The position numbers were made by a program, and so were the translations under genes. The notes beneath the pieces are model-generated. The model had not been told where the DNA came from. It searched no databases and worked only from the letters and a program-made list of their open reading frames with translations. From positions 186,001-250,000 of the forward strand of contig JAEYWX010000017.1 of the NCBI GenBank assembly GCA_023428755.1: a stretch of 64,000 nt of DNA, read 5' to 3'. This DNA is from Bacteroidota bacterium (GTDB lineage: Bacteria; Bacteroidota; Bacteroidia; Chitinophagales; Chitinophagaceae). Shown one piece after another: positions 32,687 through 40,683 of the stretch (positions within the stretch are counted from its first letter, which is position 1; each line of letters opens with the position of its first letter).

Positions 32687-33469
32687 ATGTCGAACGTACA
32701 GATCAGCACACCGTTTAATATTTCACTCGATTTTGAGATTGCAGCATTTTTCAAACGACTGCTTGCGTATTTTCTGGATCTGATGATCATGGTGGCGTAT
32801 GCGGTGTTTATGCGGTATTTTCTTTACTCCGGGTTAGAGTTGGAAGGTGATTCGGCATTGGGGATTGATATATTGCTGGTATCGGTTCCTCTCCTGCTCT
32901 ATCATTTAGTATTCGAGATTATTTTTCACGGACAGAGCCTCGGCAAAATGGCGATGGGAATTCGTGTAATGAGTATGGATGGCGGCGACCCTGCTATCAG
33001 CCAATATTTATTGCGTTGGTTTTTCCGGGTATGGGAATGGCCGCTTGTATTTTCGTTTGTTTATCCCGGCTTCTGGATCATTTATCAATTGGTGATTGTT
33101 GGGATGTTTGGCATTATCGTTGTCATCATTATTGCTGTTACTGCAAAAAATCAACGGCTTGGCGATCTGGCAGCCAACACGGCTATTGTAAACACACGCA
33201 TTCAAAGTTCTATCCACGATACCGTTTTTATGGAGATCACACAAAAAGATTACCAGGTGAAATTTCCGGAAGTGTTGAAGTTGAGCGATCGTGATATCAA
33301 TACGATTAAAACAGTATTGAATCAATCGTACAAACGAAATAATTTTGAAACAGCTCATCGGATCGCAGGACGAATTAAAACGGTTTTGAATATTCAGTCT
33401 GACATGGAAGTTGATTTTTTCCTGGAACAACTGATCGCCGATTATAATTACTTAGCTACAAGGGAATAA
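32687..33469 (+). CDS. RDD family membrane protein
   Basis: 260 residues. The RDD signature appears as FKRLLAYFLDLMIMVAYAVF near residue 23, followed by two more helices (LLVSVPLLLYHLVFEIIF, and WIIYQLVIVGMFGIIVVIII), with the typical GQSLGKMAMGIRVM and NQRLGDLAANT loops. A C-terminal cytoplasmic part of about 90 residues (KFPEVLKLSDRDINTIKTVL) is longer than in minimal RDD proteins. RDD proteins often adjoin SpoIIM/MoxR sets, as here where it is divergent from them. Its function is uncertain; a transport or ion-homeostasis role is suggested for relatives. Confidence 0.9.
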   Translation: MSNVQISTPFNISLDFEIAAFFKRLLAYFLDLMIMVAYAVFMRYFLYSGLELEGDSALGIDILLVSVPLLLYHLVFEIIFHGQSLGKMAMGIRVMSMDGGDPAISQYLLRWFFRVWEWPLVFSFVYPGFWIIYQLVIVGMFGIIVVIIIAVTAKNQRLGDLAANTAIVNTRIQSSIHDTVFMEITQKDYQVKFPEVLKLSDRDINTIKTVLNQSYKRNNFETAHRIAGRIKTVLNIQSDMEVDFFLEQLIADYNYLATRE

Positions 33470-33488
33470 TAAACATACTTAACCGCAT

Positions 33489-33521
33489 AAAAAAGCCGTT
33501 TCAATTGAAACGGCTTTTTTT
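33489..33521. terminator. bidirectional terminator (perfect 28-nt palindrome)
   Basis: AAAAGCCGTTTCAA and TTGAAACGGCTTTT (33491-33518) are a perfect palindrome with A and T runs on both sides. It ends the RDD gene and the convergent CCC-motif gene. Confidence 0.85.
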
Positions 33522-33538
33522 GATTACGTTGTTGACGC

Positions 33539-33883
33539 TTATTGCAGTTCCTGCATCCGGCGCATCATTTCATCGGGGTTGCCAATTGCATCCATGCCGA
33601 TCATTACTATAAAGATCACAATGAATAACAGATACAAAGCAGACAGAATGATACCAATGATGGCACAGATACGTCCTGCATTCATATTCTTGTAACTGGC
33701 TTGTGTAAACAAGTCAGGCGATTCTGCAAATAGTTTCTTGTCTTTTGATGCAAGTACAATGGCAATAATTCCGAGAATTAAACCGAGGATACCGTAACAA
33801 AAACAGGTAACAATTGATAAAATGCCCAATACCAAAACTGCTGTTGCATTTGGTAAAGGCCGTTGTGCTTGAAGTTGATCCAT
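33539..33883 (-). CDS. CCC motif membrane protein, copy 1
   Basis: 114 residues with two transmembrane segments: ATAVLVLGILSIVTCFCYGILGLILGIIAIVLA and, near the end, GRICAIIGIILSALYLLFIVIFIVMI. The TCFCYG stretch after the first helix corresponds to the CCC-type motif of this small Bacteroidota family; a cytoplasmic loop (SKDKKLFAESPDLFTQASYKN) joins the helices. It is paralogous to the next gene (33914-34246): both share PLPNATAVLVLGILSIV and GRICAIIGI. The function is unknown. Confidence 0.8.
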   Translation of the reverse strand: MDQLQAQRPLPNATAVLVLGILSIVTCFCYGILGLILGIIAIVLASKDKKLFAESPDLFTQASYKNMNAGRICAIIGIILSALYLLFIVIFIVMIGMDAIGNPDEMMRRMQELQ

Positions 33884-33913
33884 GTTGGTTGGTTTAGTGT
33901 ATTTGATGATTGA

Positions 33914-34246
33914 TTAATTAAAGCCACTTGCAGCAGCGCCTACTGATGCCACAATAAATACAATGAAAACGATGTAGGCAATAATACCAAGCAGTTGCAG
34001 TACAATACCAATGATGGCGCAGATACGGCCGGTTTTAATATTGCTCAATGAAGACGGGCTGTACATGCCGGGGTTTGCATTGTACAAGTCCATGTCTTTT
34101 TTCGCCATTACCAACGCAATGATGCCGGTAATAAAGCAAATAACAATTGATAGAATTCCTAGCACCAGTACTGCCGTTGCATTGGGCAAAGGTTGTTGTA
34201 CCTGTTGTGGGTTGGATGATAAATAATCGGGTTGATTTTGTTCCAT
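33914..34246 (-). CDS. CCC motif membrane protein, copy 2
   Basis: 110 residues from the ATG at 34246 (MEQNQPDYL). It has the same plan as the neighbour copy: a Q/P/N-rich soluble start, a long hydrophobic segment (AVLVLGILSIVICFITGIIA), a charged loop (KKDMDLYNANPGMYSPSSLS) and a second helix (ICAIIGIVLQLLGIIAYIVF). The cysteine motif is reduced to a single Cys (ICFITG) here, so the two copies have diverged at the feature that names the family. The ATG overlaps the stop codon of the upstream DUF2752 gene (TAATG), which points to coupled translation. Confidence 0.78.
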   Translation of the reverse strand: MEQNQPDYLSSNPQQVQQPLPNATAVLVLGILSIVICFITGIIALVMAKKDMDLYNANPGMYSPSSLSNIKTGRICAIIGIVLQLLGIIAYIVFIVFIVASVGAAASGFN

Positions 34247-34632
34247 TAAGTTAAGTTTTGGTGAGTTACAATTTTGTAAATATAATGTACGAGAATAATT
34301 ATTGCACAAAAAATATAGAGCGTTGAAAGCACTCTTGCTCCGTTGTTAAAACGAAAGAACAAATGCAGTAAGAGGTAACAAAAAAGTAACAAGATGGGAA
34401 TAGCGGCCGGATACAATTGAAGACTGTTCATCAAATCGCCTTTCATCAATGCAATATAACTACGCTGCAATCCGCAACCGGGACATTCGAAGTGTAGAAA
34501 TTTTTTACTGGGGCAAGTCAGCAAATTGCTTTCCAACCATACTACGGCTTTTGCATAAAAGTTGGATAAAAGAAATTTTTGCATTCTCCAAACATACAAT
34601 GCAAGACGAATATTTTCAAAAGAAAAAAACAT
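34246..34632 (-). CDS. DUF2752 membrane protein
   Basis: About 112-128 residues; ATG 34632 and ATG 34584 (MQKFLLSN) are both possible. The diagnostic CPGCGLQRSYIALMKGDLM follows a first hydrophobic segment, with two further transmembrane helices (IPILLLFCYLLLHLFF and LSTLYIFCAIIILVHYIY). The CPGCG motif might bind a metal, but the role of the family is unknown. It forms a small membrane-protein cluster with the two downstream CCC-motif genes and is coupled to the first by TAATG. Confidence 0.85.
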   Translation of the reverse strand: MFFSFENIRLALYVWRMQKFLLSNFYAKAVVWLESNLLTCPSKKFLHFECPGCGLQRSYIALMKGDLMNSLQLYPAAIPILLLFCYLLLHLFFRFNNGARVLSTLYIFCAIIILVHYIYKIVTHQNLT

Positions 34633-34654
34633 GGCCAGCTATAGCGCTGTTTAA

Positions 34655-34978
34655 CTACTTTGTCCAACCTGCTAACGTGGCGATAATTAAAAGTGTACCC
34701 AACGCAATTCCGAAGTAGATTATGGTGAAAATGGTTTTCATTGTCAAGCCATAAATTTTCATATTAGGCTGTTCCCTGCTTTTATTTTTAAGAAGCAGTA
34801 GTACAAAAAACATTCCGCCAATACCCAATAAATGGTTTGTAATTGCTGCTATCAATTGATGTTTAAATTTGCCATGAAATAAATTTTGACTTCCTCGAAT
34901 CTTAATAAGCCAATGCAAACAGTACTCTTTCCTTTGAAGGCTTGCCAGTGAGTATACATTTTCCTTCTTCCTGTTCAT
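34655..34978 (-). CDS. possible small membrane protein overlapping the end of proS
   Basis: Open frame with two convincing hydrophobic stretches, ITNHLLGIGGMFFVLLLLKN and TIFTIIYFGIALGTLLIIAT, ending before the DUF2752 gene. The only upstream ATG (34978) lies 77 nt inside proS, and a TTG at 34918 would shorten the overlap to about 17 nt. Residues before the first helix are unlikely to be real sequence if the later start is used. It may belong with the neighbouring small membrane genes. No homology is recognised. Confidence 0.45.
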   Translation of the reverse strand: MNRKKENVYSLASLQRKEYCLHWLIKIRGSQNLFHGKFKHQLIAAITNHLLGIGGMFFVLLLLKNKSREQPNMKIYGLTMKTIFTIIYFGIALGTLLIIATLAGWTK

Positions 34979-36377
34979 TATTCAAGGGAATGCAACGAAT
35001 GGTGGCTTTTGTTTTGGTTTTGATCTCTTCTTCCGTTTCGGCAGTACCATCCCAATGAGCCGCTACAAATCCACCTTTTGTATTCAGTGTTTCTACAAAT
35101 GCATCCCAGCTGTCAACTTTGGTAATATGGCTGTCACGATAAGCTTTTGCTTTGTTGAACATGTTCTGTTGAATTTCTTCCAGCAACTGATGCAGATGCT
35201 CCGCCAGTCCGTCCATGCTTACGGTAGCTTTTGTTTTTTCATCTCTGCGGGCAACTTCGGCAGTATTGTTTTCCAGATCACGTCCGCCAATGGCAATACG
35301 CACCGGAACACCTTTCAATTCATGTTCCGCAAATTTCCAGCCCGGTCTTGCATTATCGGTATCGTCATATTTCACCCGAACACCCAATGCTTTCAACTCA
35401 GCCATGAGTGTATGTACTTTGTCTGAAATTGCTTTCAATTGTTCATCCCCTTTGTAAATCGGAACGATCACTACCTGTAACGGAGCAATGCGTGGTGGTA
35501 ACACCAGGCCCTGGTCATCGCTATGTGCCATCACCAGTCCTCCAATGAGGCGGGTGCTTACACCCCAACTGGTAGCCCACACATATTCCAGTTTATTTTC
35601 TTTATCGCTGAATTTTACATCAAATGCTTTGGCAAAGTTTTGTCCCAGGAAATGGGATGTTCCTGCCTGCAATGCTTTTCCATCCTGCATCAATGCTTCA
35701 ATACAATAGGTATCTTCGGCACCGGCAAATCGTTCATTGGGTGTTTTCACCCCTTTGATCACAGGCACTGCCATCCACTCTTCTGCAAACTGGGCATACA
35801 CATCCAGCATTTTTCTTGTTTCTTCCACCGCTTCCTGTGCAGTAGCATGTGCCGTATGTCCTTCCTGCCAGAGAAATTCAGCCGTACGCAGGAACAAACG
35901 TGTACGCATTTCCCAACGCACCACATTGGCCCACTGGTTCACCAGAATGGGAAGATCACGGTACGACTGGATCCAGTCTTTGTATGTATTCCAGATGATG
36001 GTTTCAGATGTGGGACGAACGATGAGTTCTTCTTCCAGTTTTGCATCCGGATCCACAATGATGCCAGCACCATTTGGATCGTTCTTTAACCGATAATGCG
36101 TTACAACCGCACACTCTTTGGCAAAACCTTCCACGTGTGCCGCTTCTTTACTTAAAAAACTTTTGGGGATGAAGAGTGGGAAATACGCATTTACATGCCC
36201 TGTTTCTTTAAACATTTTGTCTAACTGGTCACGCATATTTTCCCAAAGGGCAAACCCGTAAGGTTTGATCACCATACAGCCACGAACGGCTGAGTAATCG
36301 GCCAATCCGCCTTTTAAAATAAGATCGTTATACCATTGCGAATAATCCTGTTCACGAGTAGTAATTGCCGCTGCCAT
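34902..36377 (-). CDS. proS: prolyl-tRNA synthetase (short, archaeal-type)
   Basis: Charges tRNA-Pro with proline. At 491 residues it is the archaeal/eukaryal-like class II form without the editing insertion of the ~570-residue bacterial type. Class II motifs are present: motif 1 region GFALWENMRDQLDKMF, motif 2 LIVRPTSETIIWN with RTRLFLRTAEFLWQEGHTAH, and GTSHFLGQNFAKAFDV; the anticodon-binding domain starts about residue 280 (PLQVVIVPIYKG) and the C-terminal zinc-like domain ends in LAY. This form is normal in Bacteroidota. The last codons may overlap a small membrane-protein frame. Confidence 0.96.
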   Translation of the reverse strand: MAAAITTREQDYSQWYNDLILKGGLADYSAVRGCMVIKPYGFALWENMRDQLDKMFKETGHVNAYFPLFIPKSFLSKEAAHVEGFAKECAVVTHYRLKNDPNGAGIIVDPDAKLEEELIVRPTSETIIWNTYKDWIQSYRDLPILVNQWANVVRWEMRTRLFLRTAEFLWQEGHTAHATAQEAVEETRKMLDVYAQFAEEWMAVPVIKGVKTPNERFAGAEDTYCIEALMQDGKALQAGTSHFLGQNFAKAFDVKFSDKENKLEYVWATSWGVSTRLIGGLVMAHSDDQGLVLPPRIAPLQVVIVPIYKGDEQLKAISDKVHTLMAELKALGVRVKYDDTDNARPGWKFAEHELKGVPVRIAIGGRDLENNTAEVARRDEKTKATVSMDGLAEHLHQLLEEIQQNMFNKAKAYRDSHITKVDSWDAFVETLNTKGGFVAAHWDGTAETEEEIKTKTKATIRCIPLNNEQEEGKCILTGKPSKERVLFALAY

Positions 36378-36531
36378 TGTTCAATTCCTTTAAGAAACGT
36401 TTAGAGTTAATTAACAGCCTGTTTGCAACGAAACGTAGCGAATGGCTTGTCATTTGTTAAAATATAAAAAGCACTGTTTATGGAGTTGCAAAAGTAGTAA
36501 CTTCACAGTACAAACCTCAAATTCAAAACAT

Positions 36532-37314
36532 ATGGCAACCAGATTTTTACTCGTTGGTTTGATCATGGCAGGATTGAGTTCCTGCGCAACCTATCGCACC
36601 GGACAAACTCCTGATGATGTTTATTATTCTCCCGAACGCACATACGATACCTATGTACAGGTAGACCGTGACCGGGACGACCGTGTTTCATATAACGACA
36701 GAAACCTGGAAGATCGTCGTTTGCGCCAGCAGATCCGTGATCCCCGTTTCCGTTTTGATGATGATATTTACTGGAATACTCCCCGCTACAACAGCTGGGG
36801 CTGGAATACCTGGAACAACCCTTACAATACCTGGGGCTGGAACAACTGGAATAATCCTTATAACAGCTGGGCATGGAACAGTGGCTGGAATACACACGGC
36901 TTTGGCTACAACAACCGTTGGGGCTCACCCTTCATCTGTATTCCCGGAAGCAATAACCTGATTGTTATTTCAGGGCCGGGTGCTCCCCAGTATAGTACAG
37001 GTGTTCGTTACTCTGCTCCTATTCAGCGTTTCAGTAATGCAGGTACAAACTTTAATTACGGCAAAACTGCAACAGGTAACGGCAGTCGTTACTTCAACAA
37101 CAATACCAACACAACCCGTCGTACCGGTTTCTTTGGTGGCAGTAACAACAATACCTTTAGTTCCGGCGACAGAAGTTCAAGCAGCCGCATGTTTGGTAAC
37201 AGCAACAGTACATCGTCTGGCAGCAGCCGTACAATGAGTTCTGGATCATCGGGCAGCAGCTCTTCATCAGGCAACTCCAAATCAGGAGGTTCATCTGGTG
37301 GCCGTCGTAACTAA
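36532..37314 (+). CDS. low-complexity lipoprotein (W/N/Y repeats, Ser-rich tail)
   Basis: 260-residue lipoprotein from ATG 36532 (MATRFLLVGLIMAGLSSCAT). A charged segment rich in Asp/Arg (DRDRDDRVSYNDRNLEDRR) is followed at about residue 86 by three tandem 12-residue units of the form YN-x-WGWN-x-WNNP, then a glycine/asparagine region and a Ser/Gly tail (SSSSGNSKSGGSSGG). The tail suggests a disordered surface protein; the aromatic units could bind carbohydrate or peptidoglycan, but this is speculation. It is followed after 35 nt by an OmpP1/FadL-like gene and may share its transcript. Confidence 0.75.
   Translation: MATRFLLVGLIMAGLSSCATYRTGQTPDDVYYSPERTYDTYVQVDRDRDDRVSYNDRNLEDRRLRQQIRDPRFRFDDDIYWNTPRYNSWGWNTWNNPYNTWGWNNWNNPYNSWAWNSGWNTHGFGYNNRWGSPFICIPGSNNLIVISGPGAPQYSTGVRYSAPIQRFSNAGTNFNYGKTATGNGSRYFNNNTNTTRRTGFFGGSNNNTFSSGDRSSSSRMFGNSNSTSSGSSRTMSSGSSGSSSSSGNSKSGGSSGGRRN
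36787..36891 (+). repeat. three tandem 36-nt coding repeats
   Basis: Units start at 36787, 36823 and 36859 and encode YNSWGWNTWNNP, YNTWGWNNWNNP and YNSWAWNSGWN. The third is divergent at its end. Such repeats can change number by slippage or recombination. Confidence 0.8.
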
Positions 37315-37349
37315 ACAAAGCCCTTTTTCTAAGGAAACAACATTGTAAT

Positions 37350-38951
37350 ATGAAACGAATTTTCATAACTGGAATTAGTATGTGCCTCCTGCAAGCAACC
37401 TATGCACAGGATATATTTGATGCCCTACGTTATTCCTATCCATCTATTTCAGGTTCGGCCCGTATCCAGGCAATTGGAGGAACCAATATTTCATTGGGCG
37501 GCGATATCAGTTCAACTTTTCTTAACCCGGCAGGTTTAGGTCAATACAAAACGAATGAAATCGTTTTTACTCCCGGCTTTAATTTTAACACACTTAAAAC
37601 TGATTACAACGATCTCACTACAAAAGGTACCAAAGGAAAACTCAACGGTGGTACAAGTGGTGTGATCTTTAGTTTTGGAAACCGTTTCCGCAGTGGCAAT
37701 GTGCGGAATACCACGTTTTCGCTGGCGGTGAATCAATCCGCTAATTTCAATTCAAAATTTGCCTACGGTGGTCGAAACCTCAATAGCTCGTTTTCAGAAA
37801 AATGGCTGGAAGAAATTGTGCGGAGCGGCTATACTGATTTCGATAATATCCGCAGTCGTTTCCCTCTCGGTGCAAGCCAGGCATATGAATCGTACCTGAT
37901 CGACATTGATCAAAACAATAATACCATTTTCACCAATGCAGATATCAGCAAAAACCTCAACCAGTCATTTGCCTACGAAACAACAGGCGGGTTAACCGAA
38001 TTAGCTGCTGCTCTTGCCTGGAATTTGAATGAAAAAGTGTTGTACGGTATCACCATAGGAATTCCCATCGTTCAATTTGATCGACAGACAACCGTGCGGG
38101 AAGAAGACGGAACCGGAAACACCGATAATGATTTTGAGAGTTTCACCTTTACTGAAAAACTTGCTACAAGAGGTGGTGGTTTTAATGCCAAGCTGGGTGT
38201 CATCTTCAAGCCGGTAGAGTATTTCCGCATTGGCTTAACGTTTCATTCCCCTTCTCTGATGACGCTTACCGATTACACCAGTGCATCGATCACAAGCAAT
38301 ATTGAGAATTATTCAAAACGGGTGAACAACGACCCTTCCCGCCCAACGAGCTATACGTATAATACAGGTGACGTGAACGAAGTAGCAGGAATTGATGGGG
38401 ATGAAAACCGTTATACCTACCGCTTAACCACACCCTGGCGTGCCGGTATCGGACTTTCGTATGTGTTTCGTGAAATAAGTGATGTTACCAAACAAAAAGC
38501 ATTTATTTCGGGAGATGTTGAACTGATCAACTACAAAGCCATGAATTACAGGAGCAATGCCGGAACAGGAAATGGAGATGATGCCTATTTTAATTCACTG
38601 AATCAATCCATTGATGATGTGTTTAAAATGGCAGTGAATGCACGGGTTGGCGGTGAATTAAAATTTGAAACCTTTATGGTGCGTGCCGGTGTTAATTTCA
38701 TGGGTAGTCCTTACAATAAAGAGTATGTTACCGATGAAGCCGGTGATGTATTGAAAGCATGGCGGCTAACACCGAGCCTTGGTATTGGTTACCGTGACAA
38801 AGGTTTTTTTGCTGATATTTCTTACTTACATGGTATGAGTAACGGGTTTCATATTCCTTACACATTGGAGAACCCAAACATTCCTACGCCTTACGCTAAA
38901 AATAAAATCACCAACGGACAAATTATTGCAACCGTCGGCTTTAAGTTTTAA
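37350..38951 (+). CDS. OmpP1/FadL-like outer membrane protein
   Basis: 533 residues with a signal peptide (MKRIFITGISMCLLQATYAQ) and a beta-barrel built of alternating aromatic strands. The N-terminal DALRYSYPSISGSARIQAIGGTNISLGGDISSTFLNPAGL region is the FadL/OmpP1 family hallmark (an N-terminal hatch), and the protein ends in VGFKF with the terminal Phe expected for an outer membrane barrel. Relatives import long-chain fatty acids or other hydrophobic molecules; the ligand here is unknown. It follows the low-complexity lipoprotein gene by 35 nt and ends at the shared terminator 38968-39001. Confidence 0.88.
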   Translation: MKRIFITGISMCLLQATYAQDIFDALRYSYPSISGSARIQAIGGTNISLGGDISSTFLNPAGLGQYKTNEIVFTPGFNFNTLKTDYNDLTTKGTKGKLNGGTSGVIFSFGNRFRSGNVRNTTFSLAVNQSANFNSKFAYGGRNLNSSFSEKWLEEIVRSGYTDFDNIRSRFPLGASQAYESYLIDIDQNNNTIFTNADISKNLNQSFAYETTGGLTELAAALAWNLNEKVLYGITIGIPIVQFDRQTTVREEDGTGNTDNDFESFTFTEKLATRGGGFNAKLGVIFKPVEYFRIGLTFHSPSLMTLTDYTSASITSNIENYSKRVNNDPSRPTSYTYNTGDVNEVAGIDGDENRYTYRLTTPWRAGIGLSYVFREISDVTKQKAFISGDVELINYKAMNYRSNAGTGNGDDAYFNSLNQSIDDVFKMAVNARVGGELKFETFMVRAGVNFMGSPYNKEYVTDEAGDVLKAWRLTPSLGIGYRDKGFFADISYLHGMSNGFHIPYTLENPNIPTPYAKNKITNGQIIATVGFKF

Positions 38952-38967
38952 GCAGAACGAATTAAAT

Positions 38968-39001
38968 AAAAAACGGCATCAGTTTGATGCCGTTTTTTTT
39001 A
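38968..39001. terminator. terminator overlapping the 3' end of miaA
   Basis: AAAAAACGGCATCA and TGATGCCGTTTTTTTT arms end the OmpP1-like gene on the plus strand. The right arm also encodes the last codons and stop of miaA on the minus strand. Confidence 0.8.
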
Positions 39002-39896
39002 TTGCAGCTGTAATGTATTCAATTATTTCCTGTTGCATGGAAGGGTGAAACCATCGCATTGCTTCATCACGTTTAAACCAGGTAAGTTGGCGTTTCGCAT
39101 AGTGCCGTGAATTTTGTTTGATCTTCTCAACGGCCTGCTGAAGACTGATTGTGCCATCAAAAAAATCAAACAGTTCACGGTAGCCTACCGTTTGCAGTGC
39201 ATTGAGATGGCGAAGCGGATACACTTCCTTGGCTTCCTGTAACAAGCCTTCCTGCATCATATGGTCAACACGTTGGTTGATGCGTTGGTATAATTCTTCC
39301 CGGGGCAGATCCAGTCCAATTTTAATGATGTTGAAGTTCCGTTGCTGCTTCTCCCCTTTCCGGAATTGCAGAATGGATGTGCCTGTTGATCGTACAACTT
39401 CCAGTGCACGGAGCATGCGTTGCGGATTTTGCATTTCGCCTTTTGCTGCAAACAATGGATCGAATTGCTGTAATTGTTGCTGCAGCCAGATAAGCCCGTG
39501 TTGTTGATACTGTTGTTGCAGTTCCTGTCGTATGGATTCATCAACTGCCGGTATTTCATCCATGCCCTCACAAAAAGCCTTGCTGTATAAACCGGTACCG
39601 CCTACCATTACGGCTATGTCATTGGTTGTGAAAATTTCAGCAGCAGCTTGTAATGCGTAACTTTCGAATGATGCAGCTGTAACAGTGTCATGAATCGAAT
39701 GCGAATTGATGAAATAGTGTTTGATCTCCTTCAATTCATCTGTTGAAGGTTTTGCCACACCAATTGTAATTTCTTTGAAACATTGCCTTGAATCGGCAGA
39801 AATGATTGCGGTATTGAAATGCCGGGCAAGTTGTAATGCAACCGCTGTTTTACCAACCGCTGTTGGCCCTGCAATGAGAATAACTGTTTTGTTCAT
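38979..39896 (-). CDS. miaA: tRNA dimethylallyltransferase
   Basis: Adds a dimethylallyl group to A37 of tRNAs that read UNN codons. The 305 residues contain the P-loop GPTAVGKTAVALQLAR (residues ~8-23), the DSRQCFKEITIGVAKPS substrate motif and GGTGLYSKAFCEG. The C-terminal KQNSRHYAKRQLTWFKRD is also typical. The last residues (KKTASN) are encoded within the terminator hairpin of the convergent upstream gene, and the stop codon lies in its right arm. It may form a minus-strand group with the pRiA4b-like gene, but a repeat element separates them. Confidence 0.96.
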   Translation of the reverse strand: MNKTVILIAGPTAVGKTAVALQLARHFNTAIISADSRQCFKEITIGVAKPSTDELKEIKHYFINSHSIHDTVTAASFESYALQAAAEIFTTNDIAVMVGGTGLYSKAFCEGMDEIPAVDESIRQELQQQYQQHGLIWLQQQLQQFDPLFAAKGEMQNPQRMLRALEVVRSTGTSILQFRKGEKQQRNFNIIKIGLDLPREELYQRINQRVDHMMQEGLLQEAKEVYPLRHLNALQTVGYRELFDFFDGTISLQQAVEKIKQNSRHYAKRQLTWFKRDEAMRWFHPSMQQEIIEYITAAIKKTASN

Positions 39897-39994
39897 GTGA
39901 TTGATGAGTTTGTAAAGAACTCAACAGGTGACTGAAGTCTTTAAGAGCTACTGACAAAAAATAAACGAACTGATTTAAATAGAAAATAACCATT

Positions 39995-40017
39995 CCGTCC
40001 GACGGGTGCGTCTGACG
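39995..40017. repeat. CCGTCCGACGGG repeat, copy 1
   Basis: 23-nt CCGTCCGACGGGTGCGTCTG plus ACG. The reverse complement, with one mismatch, is present at 43508-43530. Both contain two CGTC...GACG palindromes and sit between genes. Confidence 0.65.
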
Positions 40018-40024
40018 AGGGTAA

Positions 40025-40597
40025 TTAAAATGCTGAATCGTCCTCGTCAGTTTGTGTTGCTTCTTCTTCATCGGCACCACTATCATCATCCGAATCGCCT
40101 TCTTCACCATATCCTTCTGCTCCGGCTGTAAGATCATACTTCTCTTCCATCTCTGCCAGCTTATCGCCCACCAATCCTTTTGTTCCATATTGGCTGGGTG
40201 CAATGCCTTCTGTCCGGATCACCGATGGATATGTTGTTTTCGGATTTTCTTCTTTACTTACGTTGATCAGTTCCACCATGAACGTCCAGTTCTTATTAAA
40301 ATCATAGACGTACACAAATTTCTGGTTGGGCTCACGGATTTCACTGCCCACCGTAGTTTCTTCCATCAGCAGTGGTTCAGCTTTATATGTCTTATCGTAT
40401 TTCTCTAATGAAATTTCACGGCCCTGCTGCCACAAATCATTACTGCGAAAGAAAGTTGCTTTGTGTTTATTATCAAATTCGTATGCTTTCAGGATCGTAT
40501 CATGCAAATCCTTAAAGCTTTGCGTATGCCTAATGACAACGTCACGATAAACTGCATCATCCTCTTCCCAATAAATCCTGAAACGTAAAATAGCCAT
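40025..40597 (-). CDS. pRiA4b ORF-3-like protein with acidic tail
   Basis: 190 residues. The N-terminal 140 residues resemble the plasmid pRiA4b ORF-3 family (also labelled IS1096 passenger TnpR-like): AILRFRIYWEED, HTQSFKDLHDTILKAYEFDN, HKATFFRSNDLW, then a core ending VYDFNKNWTFMVELINV. The last 45 residues are acidic (EEGDSDDDSGADEEE). No transposase, resolvase residues or inverted repeats are nearby, so the passenger label does not imply a mobile element here. Its role is unknown; the domain is thought to bind nucleic acid or protein. It lies 128 nt upstream of miaA on the same strand. Confidence 0.8.
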   Translation of the reverse strand: MAILRFRIYWEEDDAVYRDVVIRHTQSFKDLHDTILKAYEFDNKHKATFFRSNDLWQQGREISLEKYDKTYKAEPLLMEETTVGSEIREPNQKFVYVYDFNKNWTFMVELINVSKEENPKTTYPSVIRTEGIAPSQYGTKGLVGDKLAEMEEKYDLTAGAEGYGEEGDSDDDSGADEEEATQTDEDDSAF

Positions 40598-40683
40598 AAC
40601 GTAATTTGAAAATGAAGGAATTTGAAAATTTGAAAATGATCTACAATCGTTTCTTTTTCAAACAGTCAATTACAAATGTAAAA

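Noticed and set aside
40025..40597. IS1096 passenger label as evidence of an insertion sequence
   Set aside because: No transposase, inverted repeats or target duplications are seen; the label is only a family name.
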